A stretch of DNA of 64,000 nucleotides. Source: Mycobacterium sp. GA-1841. GTDB lineage: Bacteria; Actinomycetota; Actinomycetes; Mycobacteriales; Mycobacteriaceae. The stretch spans positions 1-64,000 of the forward strand of contig NZ_MBEQ01000056.1 in the NCBI RefSeq assembly GCF_001954135.1, read 5' to 3'. The translations under genes and the position numbers were made by a program. The notes below the pieces were generated by a model. That model did no database searches. It was not told the origin of the DNA and worked only from the letters and a program-made list of their open reading frames with translations. The number at the start of each line of letters is the position of its first letter. The stretch's first letter is position 1. Below are positions 7,560 through 17,361 of this stretch, in pieces.

Positions 7560-9085
7560 GGCGCGACCTGCACATCGAGGACCCGTGAGTCGATTCGTGA
7601 CAGCCCACTCAACGCCCGTTCCAGGTCAGGGCCGTCGATTAGGGATCGCAGACGAACTCCGTTGAGAGGAGCGAGATAGAATTCTTGCGTGGTGGTAATG
7701 CTTGCGTGTCCCAGCAAGTCACGCACCATTTCCCAAGCCTCCCGGTAACGCTCCGCGTCGTAATCGGTGACGTTGTCGGTCCCATTGCGGTCATCGATTG
7801 ATTTGTGCAGCGCTATCAGCATGAATAGTGCGAACGAATGTCGAAGGCTGTGTGGACTCAGCCGTGGCGACTGGGCATTCCGGTCCACTCTGCCGGTGAC
7901 CCGTGCCTGCTTGAACTGTTCCTCGACTCGGTTGTTTGCCGTCTTCAGCACATCAGTCCACGAGTCTTTGACCATAGGCGTTCCGGCTTCGTTGAGCCAC
8001 AACCACAATGGCTCACGGCCCTGCCCAGTATCGACGTACATGCTCTGCCGTTGGTGAATGTTGACGTTGTCGTGGTCATGCCAACTGCCGCCGTACTTGT
8101 ACCGCACTTGATGGGTGGTGATTTTTATGTCCGATACCTCGATGGTGAGCAGGCTGTCGTAAATGCCTCGCCGGCGCGCGCGCTCGACGCCAGCTCGACG
8201 AGCCGTCGCGATGTAGCTGTCGACGAGTGATGATGCATCGTCTAGCAAGTACCACCGTCGAGCTCGACCACCTTTGGCGATCGCCGCGGCCAACGGAGCC
8301 TCATTGAATCCTCCGGATATGCCTCTCGTTGGCAGCTCGGGAAGTAGAAGAGAACTTGCCTCGGTGATGCGCAGTCCCGAGCCGTACAGCAACTCGACCA
8401 AAGCCCTGTTCCGCAGTGAAGTTCGCCCCCGAAACGAATCTTGCCGAATTCCGTCGATGGAGTAGCCGTCGATGCCGACATCGCGCCACAACCGGAAAGA
8501 GCGGGGAGTCAACCACTTCGTTCGCCCGCGGACAACGTTTTTCGAGCGCACAGATCTCGCTTGCACTGATCGGCCACGAGCATCGATATGAATCGATTCG
8601 CGCTCGACCGGGTTGTACGCAACGTGACCGCGGCTGTTATGCGAACCCCAACGGTAGAGCAGGGATATGGCAGCCAATTCGCGATTAGCCTTCGAGCCGC
8701 TAACAGCCTGTTCGTTCAAGTCGCTACGTGAGCGCCACAGCCAAAAGGCGCTGACATCATCGGCGGTGGCTTGCGACCAGTCCTTGCTTCGGGAAGCAAG
8801 GTATTCGATCCAGAGCCGAAGATCCTGGGCGTACGATTGCTTAGTCGATAGCCGCAGCCGGGAGAAATGCGGAGACAAGGAGAATTGGCACAACCGGATA
8901 TCGCAACTTCCATCGGGGCCGATCAGTATTGGGGTTCCGGTAGGAACACCGTGAGCAATCTCGAGCTGATCAATGTGCGCAAACTCGTCTACCAACGGAT
9001 GAAACATTGCGGGCGGTCCACTGCGTGAGCGAGCCCAGCTCAGCAACCACTCGGGGGACGAGCTGGTCGGCTGTGTCACGGACAT
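7556..9085 (-). CDS. Tyrosine recombinase, first of trio (complete active site)
   Basis: 509 residues from the ATG at 9085 (starts MSVTQPTSS). All catalytic residues are present: Arg239 in GSGLRITEAS, probable Lys271 in AKGGRARRW, His412 and Arg415 in SPHSLRHSF, His460 in LLGHASITTTQ and nucleophile Tyr470 in EFYLAPL. The N-terminal domain (about 70-150) has the usual SAM-like core-binding pattern (STKQSYAQDLRLWIEYL). This is the TnpA/RitA-like member and probably the main strand-cleaving enzyme. No strong ribosome site precedes the ATG; a GTG at 9124 in frame is the alternative. The gene starts about 60 bases from the junction with the broken HNH gene. Confidence 0.85.
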   Translation of the reverse strand: MSVTQPTSSSPEWLLSWARSRSGPPAMFHPLVDEFAHIDQLEIAHGVPTGTPILIGPDGSCDIRLCQFSLSPHFSRLRLSTKQSYAQDLRLWIEYLASRSKDWSQATADDVSAFWLWRSRSDLNEQAVSGSKANRELAAISLLYRWGSHNSRGHVAYNPVERESIHIDARGRSVQARSVRSKNVVRGRTKWLTPRSFRLWRDVGIDGYSIDGIRQDSFRGRTSLRNRALVELLYGSGLRITEASSLLLPELPTRGISGGFNEAPLAAAIAKGGRARRWYLLDDASSLVDSYIATARRAGVERARRRGIYDSLLTIEVSDIKITTHQVRYKYGGSWHDHDNVNIHQRQSMYVDTGQGREPLWLWLNEAGTPMVKDSWTDVLKTANNRVEEQFKQARVTGRVDRNAQSPRLSPHSLRHSFALFMLIALHKSIDDRNGTDNVTDYDAERYREAWEMVRDLLGHASITTTQEFYLAPLNGVRLRSLIDGPDLERALSGLSRIDSRVLDVQVAP

Positions 9086-9144
9086 TGAACTTAGCCCGTC
9101 GGCCGCAGAACGCAGCTGCAACACGCTGACATCCCGAGGAACCT

Positions 9145-9588
9145 CAGAACGACATCCTCGACCGTGACCTCGTCGACAAGACATTCGTGGCGATCAAGCG
9201 GTGCCCGACGGCGGTGGCAACCGGAACTCTGCACGACCCGTATACCAATGCGGTGGTGTCGTTCGTGCGCGGCAACCAGACCGGTGCCGCGGTGCAGATC
9301 GACCACATCGTGCCGTTGGCGTTGGCGTGGGACCTCGGCGCGCGGAACTGGCCCGATGATCTGCGGCTGCGGTTCGCCAACGACCCGGCCAATCTGCTCG
9401 CGGTCGCCGGTAAACCCAACCAGGACAAGGGTGATCAGGAACCGGCCCACTGGATGCCGCCCAACGGTGCCTTCCACTGCCAGTACGCGATGCAGTTCAT
9501 CGCGGTCCTGCGGGGGTACGGACTTGCGCTGGACGAGCCGTCGGTGCCGGTGCTGCGCGAGGCGGCGGGCACCTGCCCGACGGGGTGA
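9145..9588 (+). pseudogene. HNH endonuclease family protein, 5' part removed
   Basis: The frame opens mid-protein with NDILDRDLVDKTFVAIKRC and continues through QIDHIVPLALAWDLGARNW, the DHIVPL core of the GmrSD/DUF1524-type HNH nucleases secreted by many mycobacteria. Family members normally have about 90 more residues, with a signal peptide and a GxNGCDTRNDIL motif just before this point. Here the homology stops at about 9145 and upstream sequence belongs to the recombinase element. The C-terminus (ending REAAGTCPTG) is intact. An in-frame GTG at 9187 could start a 133-residue product without a secretion signal. Most likely inactivated by the insertion. Confidence 0.8.
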
Positions 9589-9600
9589 GCGACGTCGGAG

Positions 9601-10443
9601 CTAGCCGGTGAAGGTCGCCGGGTCGGGACGGAACCGGGTGCCATTATCGAGACCGTCGAGGCTGTCCATCTGCTCGTCGGTCAGCTCGAAGCCGAACACG
9701 TCGAAATTGGAGGAGATCCGCTCCGGCTTCGTCGACCGGAAGATCACCGAGTTGCCCAGTTGGATGCTCCACCGGATCAGCACCTGGGCCGGCGTCGTGC
9801 CGTGGGCGTCGGCGATCGCGGTGACGGCGGGATTGTCCAGCAGGGCGCCGACCCCGAGCGGGCTGTAGGCCTGCGTGGTGATGTTGTACTGGGCGTTGCC
9901 CGCCCGCCACGCACTCTGGTTGAGCAGCGGATGCAATTCGATCTGGTTGACCGCGGGCGTCACGAACGTGAGTTCCACGATCGTGGACAGGTTTTCGGGG
10001 CTGAAGTTGGCCACGCCGGTGGAGCGGGCCAGGCCCTCCTGCTTGAGGGCCATCAGCCCGCCCCAGCTGTCGACGTACTTGCCGGTGTCGGTGCCCGGCC
10101 AATGGATCAGGTACAGATCCACGTAATCCAGCCCGAGTCGCTCCAGGCTGGCCTTGCCGGCGTTCTGGGAGGACTGGAATCCGTAATCGGGGATGGCCAG
10201 TTTGGTGGTGACGTAGATGTCCTCGCGCGGAATACCCGACGCCGCGATGGCTCGGCCGACACCGGCCTCGTTGCCGTAGGCGGCCGCGGTGTCGATCAAC
10301 CGGTGGCCGGCCTCAAGTGCGGCAGACACCGCCGCTTCTGCCTCGGAATCCGAGAGTCCGCCGACGCCCAGGCCCACGACAGGGATCGTGCGGTCGTCGT
10401 TGAGCGTGACCGTGGGGAGCGCAGCCCCGTCCGAGGGTGTCAT
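9601..10443 (-). CDS. Aldo-keto reductase (Rv2971/MSMEG_2407-like)
   Basis: A 280-residue NADPH-dependent carbonyl reductase of the AKR (beta/alpha)8 barrel family. Visible landmarks: [11 protein letters not shown] (catalytic Asp and Tyr), VTTKLA (Lys) and LIHWPG (His), then [10 protein letters not shown] and the C-terminal cofactor segment [10 protein letters not shown]. It closely resembles the mycobacterial Rv2971 type, thought to reduce alpha-ketoaldehydes such as methylglyoxal. It lies five bases after a paralogue and probably shares its transcript. The C-terminus ends RPDPATFTG like its relatives. Confidence 0.9.
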   Translation of the reverse strand: MTPSDGAALPTVTLNDDRTIPVVGLGVGGLSDSEAEAAVSAALEAGHRLIDTAAAYGNEAGVGRAIAASGIPREDIYVTTKLAIPDYGFQSSQNAGKASLERLGLDYVDLYLIHWPGTDTGKYVDSWGGLMALKQEGLARSTGVANFSPENLSTIVELTFVTPAVNQIELHPLLNQSAWRAGNAQYNITTQAYSPLGVGALLDNPAVTAIADAHGTTPAQVLIRWSIQLGNSVIFRSTKPERISSNFDVFGFELTDEQMDSLDGLDNGTRFRPDPATFTG

Positions 10444-10448
10444 GTCAC

Positions 10449-11291
10449 CTATCCTGTGAAGTTGAAGGTTCGTGGATCGGGTCCCAGTCGTGTGCCTGTG
10501 TCCAACGAGGCGATGGACGACATGTTCGCTTCGGTCAGATCGAAATCGAACACGTCGAAATTGCTCACTATCCGATCTGGGTTCACCGACTTGGGGATGA
10601 CGATATTACCCAGTTGTATATGCCACCTAATCAGTACCTGGGCCGGGGTTTTACCGTGCTGCTCGGCAACGCCGGTGACCACCGGATCGGCAAGCAACGA
10701 TCCCTGCCCCAGCGGGCTCCAGGCCTCGGTGGCGATGCCCAGCTTGGCGTGGACTTCGCGGAGGTCGTGTTGGGGCAGCAGCGGATGCAGCTCGATCTGA
10801 TTGACCGCCGGCACGATGCCTGTCGCGTCGATCAGCACGTCGAGATGCTCGGGTTCGAAGTTGCTCACCCCGATGGACCTGACCCGGCCCTGGTCGTGCA
10901 GGTGGGCGAAGGCTTTGAAAGTGTCGACGTAGGCGCTGTTCGCGGGTACCGGCCAGTGGATGAGATAGAGGTCCAGATAATCCACACCGAGCCGGTCGAG
11001 GCTCGCGTCGAAGGCAGCCAGCGCGGCGTCATATCCCTGGTCGCTGTTCCACAGCTTGGTCACCAGGAACACGTCCTCACGGGCAACACCAGAGTTGCGC
11101 AGGCCGGCACCGACCTCGGTTTCATTGCGGTAGGCGGCGGCAGTGTCGATATGCCGATAACCGGCCTGCAGTGCCGCGGTCACTGCGCGTTCAGTGTCTT
11201 CGGCAGGGGTCTGCCATACCCCCAAACCGACTTGCGGTATCGAATTACCGTCGTTGAGCGTGACACGAGGATTCACAGAGGGAGCAGCCAT
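10449..11291 (-). CDS. Aldo-keto reductase, paralogue
   Basis: 280 residues from ATG 11291. Catalytic tetrad motifs are present: [11 protein letters not shown] (Asp, Tyr), LVTKLWN (Lys), LIHWPVP (His). Cofactor-binding segment [10 protein letters not shown]. It is clearly a tandem duplicate of the next gene and includes the same C-terminal pattern ([15 protein letters not shown]). Its ATG and the ATG of divergent lipN overlap in the tetranucleotide CATG at 11289-11292. No ribosome site is visible upstream of this start, so the message is perhaps leaderless; a GTG at 11276 is a weaker alternative. Confidence 0.88.
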   Translation of the reverse strand: MAAPSVNPRVTLNDGNSIPQVGLGVWQTPAEDTERAVTAALQAGYRHIDTAAAYRNETEVGAGLRNSGVAREDVFLVTKLWNSDQGYDAALAAFDASLDRLGVDYLDLYLIHWPVPANSAYVDTFKAFAHLHDQGRVRSIGVSNFEPEHLDVLIDATGIVPAVNQIELHPLLPQHDLREVHAKLGIATEAWSPLGQGSLLADPVVTGVAEQHGKTPAQVLIRWHIQLGNIVIPKSVNPDRIVSNFDVFDFDLTEANMSSIASLDTGTRLGPDPRTFNFTG

Positions 11292-12423
11292 GACTGAAAG
11301 TCTGCCAGGCGAGGCGGCGCTGGAGAGGCAGGACGGCCACCAGCCTCGAGCCACTCAGGTGTGGCTCGAGCGGGCCACCAAGGTGTCCCTGGCCGCGATC
11401 CCACGGATGCCCGATCGACACAAGCGTCTGCTGCTCGGCGGGAGAACGGTGACGGTCGACGGCAACACGCTGGACACCACGCTGCAGTTCACCCTGGCCC
11501 TGCAACATGCCTCCGGGACCGGCAGCCTGGTCGCCGATCACAGCCCCGAGACCGGCGTTGCGTACTCGCGGGCGGCGTTACGCGCCACCGCGGCCATGAT
11601 GAACCCCCGCATCGATGCCGATGTGACCGACATTTCGATACCTGGGCCGGCCGGGCCCATGAAGGCCCGGCGGTACGTCCCGGACGGCACCGGCGCCTCG
11701 ACGACGTCGGCGATGCTCCTCTACTTCCACGGCGGCGGATTTGTCCTCGGTGACCTCGACACCCACGACAGCCTGTGCCGGTTGATCTGCCGCGACGGCG
11801 GCATCCAGGTGGTCTCGGTCGATTACCGGCTCGCCCCCGAACACAAGGCACCGGCCGCCGTGGACGACGCCTACGCCGCCTACCGCTGGGCGCTGGACCA
11901 CGCCCCGGGCCTGGGGGCCACGCAGATCGTCGTCGGCGGCGACAGCGCGGGAGGCAATCTGGCTGCCTCGGTGGCCCAGCAGGCCCGCGATTCCGAACTG
12001 CCGCTGCCCGCACTGCAACTGCTGCTCTACCCGGTCACCGACTGGTCCAGCGATACCCGGTCCAAGACGCTGTTCGGTGACGGGTACTTCCTGACCGAAC
12101 GCGATATGCACTGGTTCGCCGAGCACTACCTCGACGGCGCCGAGGTGGCGGCCTCGGATCCTCTGGTGTCACCCCTGCTCAGCGAGGATCTGTCCGACTT
12201 GCCGCCCGCTCTGGTCATCACCGCCGGCTTCGATCCACTACGCGACGAGGGCATCAGGTACGCCAAGGCGCTGCAGGATGCCGGTGTGGTGGTGGATCTC
12301 CGCGAAGAACGGTCGATGATCCATGCGTTCGCCAATTTCTTCCCCCTCGGCGGCGGCAGCGTCACTGCCACGAGCGCGATGATCTCAGCGCTGCGCGCAC
12401 ATCTCAGCCACGCCGAAAGGTGA
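11290..12423 (+). CDS. lipN: LipN-like esterase (HSL family alpha/beta hydrolase)
   Basis: 377-residue carboxylesterase of the hormone-sensitive-lipase family. The oxyanion motif HGGG is at 147-150, the nucleophile elbow GDSAG at 217-221 (Ser219), the Asp in AGFDPLRDEG and the His in MIHAF. The start MTESLPG matches remembered M. tuberculosis LipN (MTKSLPG), which supports ATG 11290 with GGGAGC just upstream. In M. tuberculosis LipN hydrolyses short- and medium-chain acyl esters. Upstream gene starts overlap (CATG); downstream, the DsbA-like gene follows after 27 bases. Confidence 0.9.
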   Translation: MTESLPGEAALERQDGHQPRATQVWLERATKVSLAAIPRMPDRHKRLLLGGRTVTVDGNTLDTTLQFTLALQHASGTGSLVADHSPETGVAYSRAALRATAAMMNPRIDADVTDISIPGPAGPMKARRYVPDGTGASTTSAMLLYFHGGGFVLGDLDTHDSLCRLICRDGGIQVVSVDYRLAPEHKAPAAVDDAYAAYRWALDHAPGLGATQIVVGGDSAGGNLAASVAQQARDSELPLPALQLLLYPVTDWSSDTRSKTLFGDGYFLTERDMHWFAEHYLDGAEVAASDPLVSPLLSEDLSDLPPALVITAGFDPLRDEGIRYAKALQDAGVVVDLREERSMIHAFANFFPLGGGSVTATSAMISALRAHLSHAER

Positions 12424-12450
12424 CCTGGCCTCGCCGGTACGCTGGTCGGC

Positions 12451-13287
12451 GTGGCCAAACCGAAGAAGACCGCGAAGTACGACCTCAAGGCGGCTGACCG
12501 CAAGCGCAACCTGTGGGTTCAGATCGGACTGACAGCCGTGGTGGTGCTGTTCGCGGTCGGTCTCGTGCTCTACATCGTGATGACCGGACACAAGCGGCCG
12601 GCGTCGGGTGAAGCCCGCGCGGTCCACGTGGCCGCACCGAACGTGATCACCCAGGAAGGAACGTCTGATCCCAAGGTGACGATCAGTCTCTACGAGGACT
12701 TCCTGTGCCCGGCCTGCGGCCATCTGGAGCAGCTCTTCGGCCCGACCATCAACAAGCTGATCGACGCCGGGGCCGTCGCCGTCGACTACCACATGGTGGC
12801 GATCCTCGACAAGGCCGGCAACGGCTACTCCTCGCGCGCCGGTGGTGCCGCGTACTGCATCGCCGACGAGTCCGTCGACGCGTTCCGCCGCTTCCACTCC
12901 GCGCTCTACACCCCTGGAATCCAGCCGGAGGAAGGCAGCGGCGTCTACCCGGACAACGCCCGGATCATCGAGCTCGCCCGCCAGGCCGGTGCCGGCGGTG
13001 ACGTGCCCGACTGCATCAACAAGGGCCGCTACGTCGAGATGGTGCAGGGCATGGCCGCGGCCACCGGTATCAACTCGACCCCGACCGTTCAGATCAACGG
13101 TGAGGAATACCAGCCCAGCACTCCCGACGCGCTGATCGCGAAGGTTCGGGAGATCGTGGGCGACCTGCCCGAATTGAAGGGTCCCGCACCCGCCCCGGCT
13201 GCCCCGGCTGCACCCGCACCGGCCGCGCCCGCGGCTCCGGCACCCGCAGCGCCCGCACCTGCTTCACCGGCGCCGGCCCACCCATGA
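12451..13287 (+). CDS. DsbA-like thiol-disulfide oxidoreductase (Rv2969c-like)
   Basis: 278 residues, GTG start. A basic cytoplasmic tail is followed by one membrane helix (about 24-45), then an extracytoplasmic thioredoxin-fold domain. The redox motif is C86-P-A-C89 and the cis-proline loop is STPTVQI. A helical insertion between them fits DsbA, which oxidises exported protein thiols. The last 35 or so residues are almost pure Ala/Pro in repeated APAAP units, probably a cell-wall-spanning disordered tail. It overlaps the VKOR gene by four bases (ATGA), and the two proteins are known partners: VKOR reoxidises DsbA. Confidence 0.9.
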   Translation: MAKPKKTAKYDLKAADRKRNLWVQIGLTAVVVLFAVGLVLYIVMTGHKRPASGEARAVHVAAPNVITQEGTSDPKVTISLYEDFLCPACGHLEQLFGPTINKLIDAGAVAVDYHMVAILDKAGNGYSSRAGGAAYCIADESVDAFRRFHSALYTPGIQPEEGSGVYPDNARIIELARQAGAGGDVPDCINKGRYVEMVQGMAAATGINSTPTVQINGEEYQPSTPDALIAKVREIVGDLPELKGPAPAPAAPAAPAPAAPAAPAPAAPAPASPAPAHP

Positions 13288-13907
13288 GCGACACCGCGTC
13301 GGAGCTCGACGAACCGGTAACCGAGAACGCGGCGGGACCGGCAGTCGGCCGCGCCGGCGCGGTCTGGATCCTGATTGCCGGTGTGCTGGGCCTGGCCGCG
13401 GCGCTGGCGCTGACGATCGAGAAGATCGAGCTGCTGATCGATCCGTCGTACGTCCCGTCCTGCAGCATCAATCCCGTCATCTCGTGCGGCTCGGTGATGA
13501 CCACGCCGCAGGCGTCGGTGTTCGGTTTCCCCAACTCGCTGATCGGTGTCGTGGCCTTCAGCGTCGCCCTGGTCACCGGCGTACTGGCCGTCGCGGGAGT
13601 TCGGCTGCCCCGGTGGTACTGGGGGGGATTGGCCTTCGGCAGCCTGCTCGGTGCCGTCATGGTGCACTGGCTGATCTTCCAGAGCCTGTACCGCATCGGT
13701 GCGCTGTGCCCGTACTGCATGGTGGTGTGGTCGGTGACCATCCCGCTGTTCGTGGTGACGACTTCCATCGCCCTGCGACCACTGCATACGAGCGCGGTCG
13801 CCCGGACGATCTACCAGTGGCGCTGGTCGATCGTGACGCTCTGGTTCACCTCACTTGTCCTGTTGATCCTGGTGCGATTCTGGGAATATTGGTCAACGCT
13901 GCTGTAA
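13284..13907 (+). CDS. Vitamin K epoxide reductase family protein (VKOR)
   Basis: A 207-residue membrane protein with four or five helices. It carries the VKOR cysteine pairs: C60 and C68 in the extracytoplasmic loop (SCSINPVISCGS) and C142-P-Y-C145 next to the quinone site, plus the conserved Ser/Gly FGFPNS motif. It accepts electrons from the DsbA-like partner and passes them to menaquinone, the mycobacterial counterpart of DsbB. Start overlaps the upstream stop by ATGA, and the order matches Rv2969c-Rv2968c. Confidence 0.93.
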   Translation: MSDTASELDEPVTENAAGPAVGRAGAVWILIAGVLGLAAALALTIEKIELLIDPSYVPSCSINPVISCGSVMTTPQASVFGFPNSLIGVVAFSVALVTGVLAVAGVRLPRWYWGGLAFGSLLGAVMVHWLIFQSLYRIGALCPYCMVVWSVTIPLFVVTTSIALRPLHTSAVARTIYQWRWSIVTLWFTSLVLLILVRFWEYWSTLL

Positions 13908-13941
13908 CACTCCAGAAATAACTCGGCGGTTAGGTCTATCC

Positions 13942-16900
13942 GTGATTTCCAAGCTGTTGGTCGCCAATCGTGGCGAGATCGCTATTCGTGCGTTTCGTGC
14001 TGCATATGAGTTGGGCATTGCGACGGTGGCGGTGTATCCGTATGAGGATCGCAATTCGTTGCACCGGTTGAAGGCTGATGAGTCGTATCAGATCGGTGAG
14101 GTCGGTCATCCGGTTCGGGCATATCTGTCGGTGGACGAGATCATCCGGGTGGCTCGGCATTCGGGGGCCGATGCGATTTATCCGGGGTATGGGTTTTTGT
14201 CGGAGAACCCGGAGTTGGCATCGGCGTGTGCCGAAGCCGGGATCACGTTTGTGGGTCCAGCGGCACGGGTGTTGGAGCTGACGGGTAACAAGTCGCGGGC
14301 GATCGAGGCGGCGCGGGCTGCGGGCCTGCCGGTGTTGGCGTCCTCGGCGCCGTCGTCGTCGGTGGATGAATTGGTCGCTGCGGCAAGGGATATGGAGTTT
14401 CCGCTGTTCGTCAAGGCGGTCTCGGGTGGTGGCGGGCGCGGGATGCGCCGGGTCACCGACCCCGATGCGCTGGCCGAGGCGGTGGAGGCGGCTTCGCGCG
14501 AGGCGGAGTCGGCGTTCGGTGATCCGCAGGTGTACCTGGAGCAGGCGGTGATCAATCCGCGCCATATCGAGGTGCAGATCCTGGCCGACACTGCCGGCAA
14601 CGTGATGCACCTGTTCGAGCGGGATTGCAGTGTCCAGCGGCGGCATCAGAAGGTGATCGAGCTGGCGCCGGCGCCGAATCTGGATCCGCAGTTGCGGGAA
14701 CGGATTTGCGCTGATGCGGTGGCGTTCGCCCGTCAGATCGGGTACAGCTGTGCCGGCACGATCGAGTTCCTGCTCGACGAGCGTGGGCATCATGTGTTCA
14801 TCGAGTGCAATCCGCGGATTCAGGTGGAGCACACGGTGACCGAGGAGATCACCGATGTGGATCTGGTGGGTTCGCAGTTGCGGATCGCGGCGGGGGAGAC
14901 CCTGGCCGATCTTGGGCTGAGTCAGGACACGCTGGTGATCCGGGGCGCTGCGATGCAGTGCCGGATCACCACCGAGGATCCGGCCAACGGGTTCCGGCCG
15001 GACACCGGCCGCATCACTGCCTACCGGTCACCCGGTGGTGCCGGGGTGCGGCTGGATGGTGGCACCGTTGTCGGGGCCGAGGTGTTGGCGCATTTCGATT
15101 CGATGTTGGTGAAGCTGACGTGTCGGGGTAGGGATTTCTCCACCGCGGTGTCGCGGGCGCGGCGGGCGTTGGCGGAGTTCCGGATTCGTGGTGTGTCGAC
15201 GAACATCCCGTTCTTGCAGGCGGTGATCGAGGATCCGGATTTCCGGGCTGGACGGGTCAACACCTCGTTCATCGACGACCGTCCACAGTTGTTGACCGCG
15301 CACACCCCGGCCGACCGCGGCACCAAGATCTTGAATTATCTGGCCGATGTGACGGTGAACAAACCCAACGGTGAACGCCCCTCGGCGGTGTATCCGCAGG
15401 ACAAGCTGCCGGATTTGGACTTGTCGTCGGTGCCGGCGCCCGGTTCCAAGCAGCGGCTGCTGCAGCTGGGCCCCGAGGGGTTCGCGGCCTGGATGCGCGA
15501 TTCCAAGGCGGTCGGGGTCACCGACACCACGTTCCGTGATGCCCATCAGTCGTTGTTGGCCACCCGCTTGCGCTCCACCGGGCTGTTGAAAGTGGCGCCG
15601 TATGTGGCGCGGATGATGCCGCAGTTGCTCTCCATCGAGTGCTGGGGTGGGGCTACTTACGATGTGGCGCTGCGGTTTTTGAAGGAAGACCCATGGGAGC
15701 GGCTGGCCGCGCTGCGTGAGGCGGTGCCCAACATCTGTCTGCAGATGCTGCTGCGGGGGCGCAACACCGTGGGCTACACCCCGTATCCGGAACTGGTCAC
15801 GAGCGCGTTCGTGGATGAGGCCACCCGGACCGGGATCGATATTTTCCGGATCTTCGATGCCCTGAACAACATCGAGTCGATGCGCCCGGCGATCGATGCG
15901 GTGCGTGAAACCGGCACGGCGATCGCCGAGGTGGCGATGTCCTACACCGGGGATCTGTCGGACCCGGGCGAGACGCTCTACACGCTGGATTATTACCTGC
16001 GCCTGGCTGAGCAGATCGTCGATGCGGGGGCGCATGTGTTGGCGATCAAGGACATGGCCGGGTTGTTGCGTCCGCATTCGGCGCACACCCTGGTTTCGGC
16101 GTTGCGGAGCCGGTTCGATCTCCCGGTGCATGTGCACACCCACGACACCCCCGGTGGGCAGTTGGCGACGTATCTGGCGGCCTGGCAGGCCGGAGCGTCG
16201 GCGGTCGATGGGGCCGCGGCACCGTTGGCAGGCACGACCAGTCAGCCCGCGCTGTCCTCGATCGTGGCCGCCGCGGCGCACACCGAATACGACAGCGGGC
16301 TGGATTTGGGCGCGGTGTGTGAGTTGGAGCCGTACTGGGAGGCGCTGCGAAAGGTCTATGCGCCCTTCGAGTCTGGTTTGCCGGCGCCGACGGGGCGGGT
16401 GTACACCCACGAGATCCCGGGTGGGCAGTTGTCGAATCTGCGACAGCAGGCGATCGCGTTGGGGTTGGGGGACCGGTTCGAAGACGTCGAGAACGCCTAC
16501 GCCGGGGCTGATGCGTTGCTGGGTCGATTGATCAAGGTGACTCCCTCGAGCAAGGTGGTCGGCGATCTGGCGTTGGCGTTGGTGGGTGCGGGGGTGAGCG
16601 CCCAGGAGTTCGCCGAGGATCCTGCCCGCTATGACATTCCTGACAGTGTGATCGGGTTTTTGCGTGGGGAGTTGGGGGAGCCGGCCGGTGGTTGGCCAGA
16701 ACCGTTCCGCACCAAGGCTCTTGAAGGTCGGGGGCCGGCCAGGCCGGTCCAGGAGCTTTCGGCTGAGGATGAGGCATTGTTGGCTGCGCCGGGCCCCAAG
16801 CGCCAAGCAGCGTTGAACCGGTTGCTGTTCCCGGCCCCGACCAAGGAATTCGAGGCCCACCGTGAGGAGTACGGCGACACCTCCGGTCTGAGTGCCAACC

Positions 16901-17361
16901 AGTTCTTCTACGGTCTGCGCTACGGCGAGGAGCATCGTGTCGAATTGGAGCGTGGGGTGCAGTTGCTGATCGGCTTGGAGGCCATCTCCGATGCCGACGA
17001 GCGCGGTATGCGCACCGTGATGTGCATCCTCAACGGACAGTTGCGTCCGATCACCGTGCGTGACCGCAGCATCGCCAGCGAGGTCCCGGCCGCCGAGAAG
17101 GCCGACCGCACCAATCCCGACCATGTGGCCGCCCCGTTCGCCGGGGTGGTCACCGTCGGAGTTGCGGCCGGGGACACCGTGGAGGCCGGCGACACCATCG
17201 CCACCATCGAGGCGATGAAGATGGAAGCCGCCATCACCGCACCCAAAGCCGGAACCGTGCAACGCGTCGCGGTGGCCGCCACCGCACAGGTCGAAGGCGG
17301 AGACCTCCTCGTGGTGGTGGGTTCGGCGGGCCGCAGCGAAGCGGCCGGGGGATCGAACTGA
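13942..17361 (+). CDS. pyc: Pyruvate carboxylase
   Basis: 1139 residues, GTG start. Carboxylates pyruvate to oxaloacetate with ATP and bicarbonate. Domains in order: biotin carboxylase (1 to about 450; [19 protein letters not shown], glycine-rich ATP loop [27 protein letters not shown]), carboxyltransferase (about 530-820; [18 protein letters not shown], metal-binding [10 protein letters not shown]), then the biotinyl domain ending with EAMKMEAA, where Lys1093 takes biotin. Full length for a single-chain PYC. The last codons overlap the presumed CTG start of rsmD. Confidence 0.97.
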   Translation: MISKLLVANRGEIAIRAFRAAYELGIATVAVYPYEDRNSLHRLKADESYQIGEVGHPVRAYLSVDEIIRVARHSGADAIYPGYGFLSENPELASACAEAGITFVGPAARVLELTGNKSRAIEAARAAGLPVLASSAPSSSVDELVAAARDMEFPLFVKAVSGGGGRGMRRVTDPDALAEAVEAASREAESAFGDPQVYLEQAVINPRHIEVQILADTAGNVMHLFERDCSVQRRHQKVIELAPAPNLDPQLRERICADAVAFARQIGYSCAGTIEFLLDERGHHVFIECNPRIQVEHTVTEEITDVDLVGSQLRIAAGETLADLGLSQDTLVIRGAAMQCRITTEDPANGFRPDTGRITAYRSPGGAGVRLDGGTVVGAEVLAHFDSMLVKLTCRGRDFSTAVSRARRALAEFRIRGVSTNIPFLQAVIEDPDFRAGRVNTSFIDDRPQLLTAHTPADRGTKILNYLADVTVNKPNGERPSAVYPQDKLPDLDLSSVPAPGSKQRLLQLGPEGFAAWMRDSKAVGVTDTTFRDAHQSLLATRLRSTGLLKVAPYVARMMPQLLSIECWGGATYDVALRFLKEDPWERLAALREAVPNICLQMLLRGRNTVGYTPYPELVTSAFVDEATRTGIDIFRIFDALNNIESMRPAIDAVRETGTAIAEVAMSYTGDLSDPGETLYTLDYYLRLAEQIVDAGAHVLAIKDMAGLLRPHSAHTLVSALRSRFDLPVHVHTHDTPGGQLATYLAAWQAGASAVDGAAAPLAGTTSQPALSSIVAAAAHTEYDSGLDLGAVCELEPYWEALRKVYAPFESGLPAPTGRVYTHEIPGGQLSNLRQQAIALGLGDRFEDVENAYAGADALLGRLIKVTPSSKVVGDLALALVGAGVSAQEFAEDPARYDIPDSVIGFLRGELGEPAGGWPEPFRTKALEGRGPARPVQELSAEDEALLAAPGPKRQAALNRLLFPAPTKEFEAHREEYGDTSGLSANQFFYGLRYGEEHRVELERGVQLLIGLEAISDADERGMRTVMCILNGQLRPITVRDRSIASEVPAAEKADRTNPDHVAAPFAGVVTVGVAAGDTVEAGDTIATIEAMKMEAAITAPKAGTVQRVAVAATAQVEGGDLLVVVGSAGRSEAAGGSN

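Larger units (their letters stand above)
3314..9144 (-). mobile_element. Three-recombinase plus coiled-coil element (Tn554/RIT-like)
   Basis: Four leftward genes overlap one another by exactly four bases (GTGA or ATGA at 7556-7559, 5835-5838 and 3718-3721). They encode three different tyrosine recombinases of 509, 574 and 706 residues and a 135-residue coiled-coil protein. The right edge lies about 60 bases before the first start codon, where an HNH endonuclease gene abruptly begins mid-protein. The left edge is uncertain: coordinates give the gene block only, and genes to the left may be cargo. The layout resembles Tn554 tnpABC and recombinase-in-trio elements, both known to transpose with several recombinases, but the protein sizes and the extra small gene differ from classic RIT elements. 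Confidence 0.65.

Noticed and set aside
9136..9145. GAGGAACCTC palindrome as a proven recombination target
   Set aside because: Only four-base arms; suggestive because of position, but too short to annotate as a site without an empty-site comparison.
13166..13287. GC-rich repeat at the end of the DsbA-like gene
   Set aside because: It is simply codons for the Ala/Pro tail, not a separate genetic element.
15028..17262. Long open frame on the minus strand inside pyc (744 codons)
   Set aside because: Composition is His/Arg/Gly-rich with no protein motif; it is the antisense shadow of a GC-rich gene.
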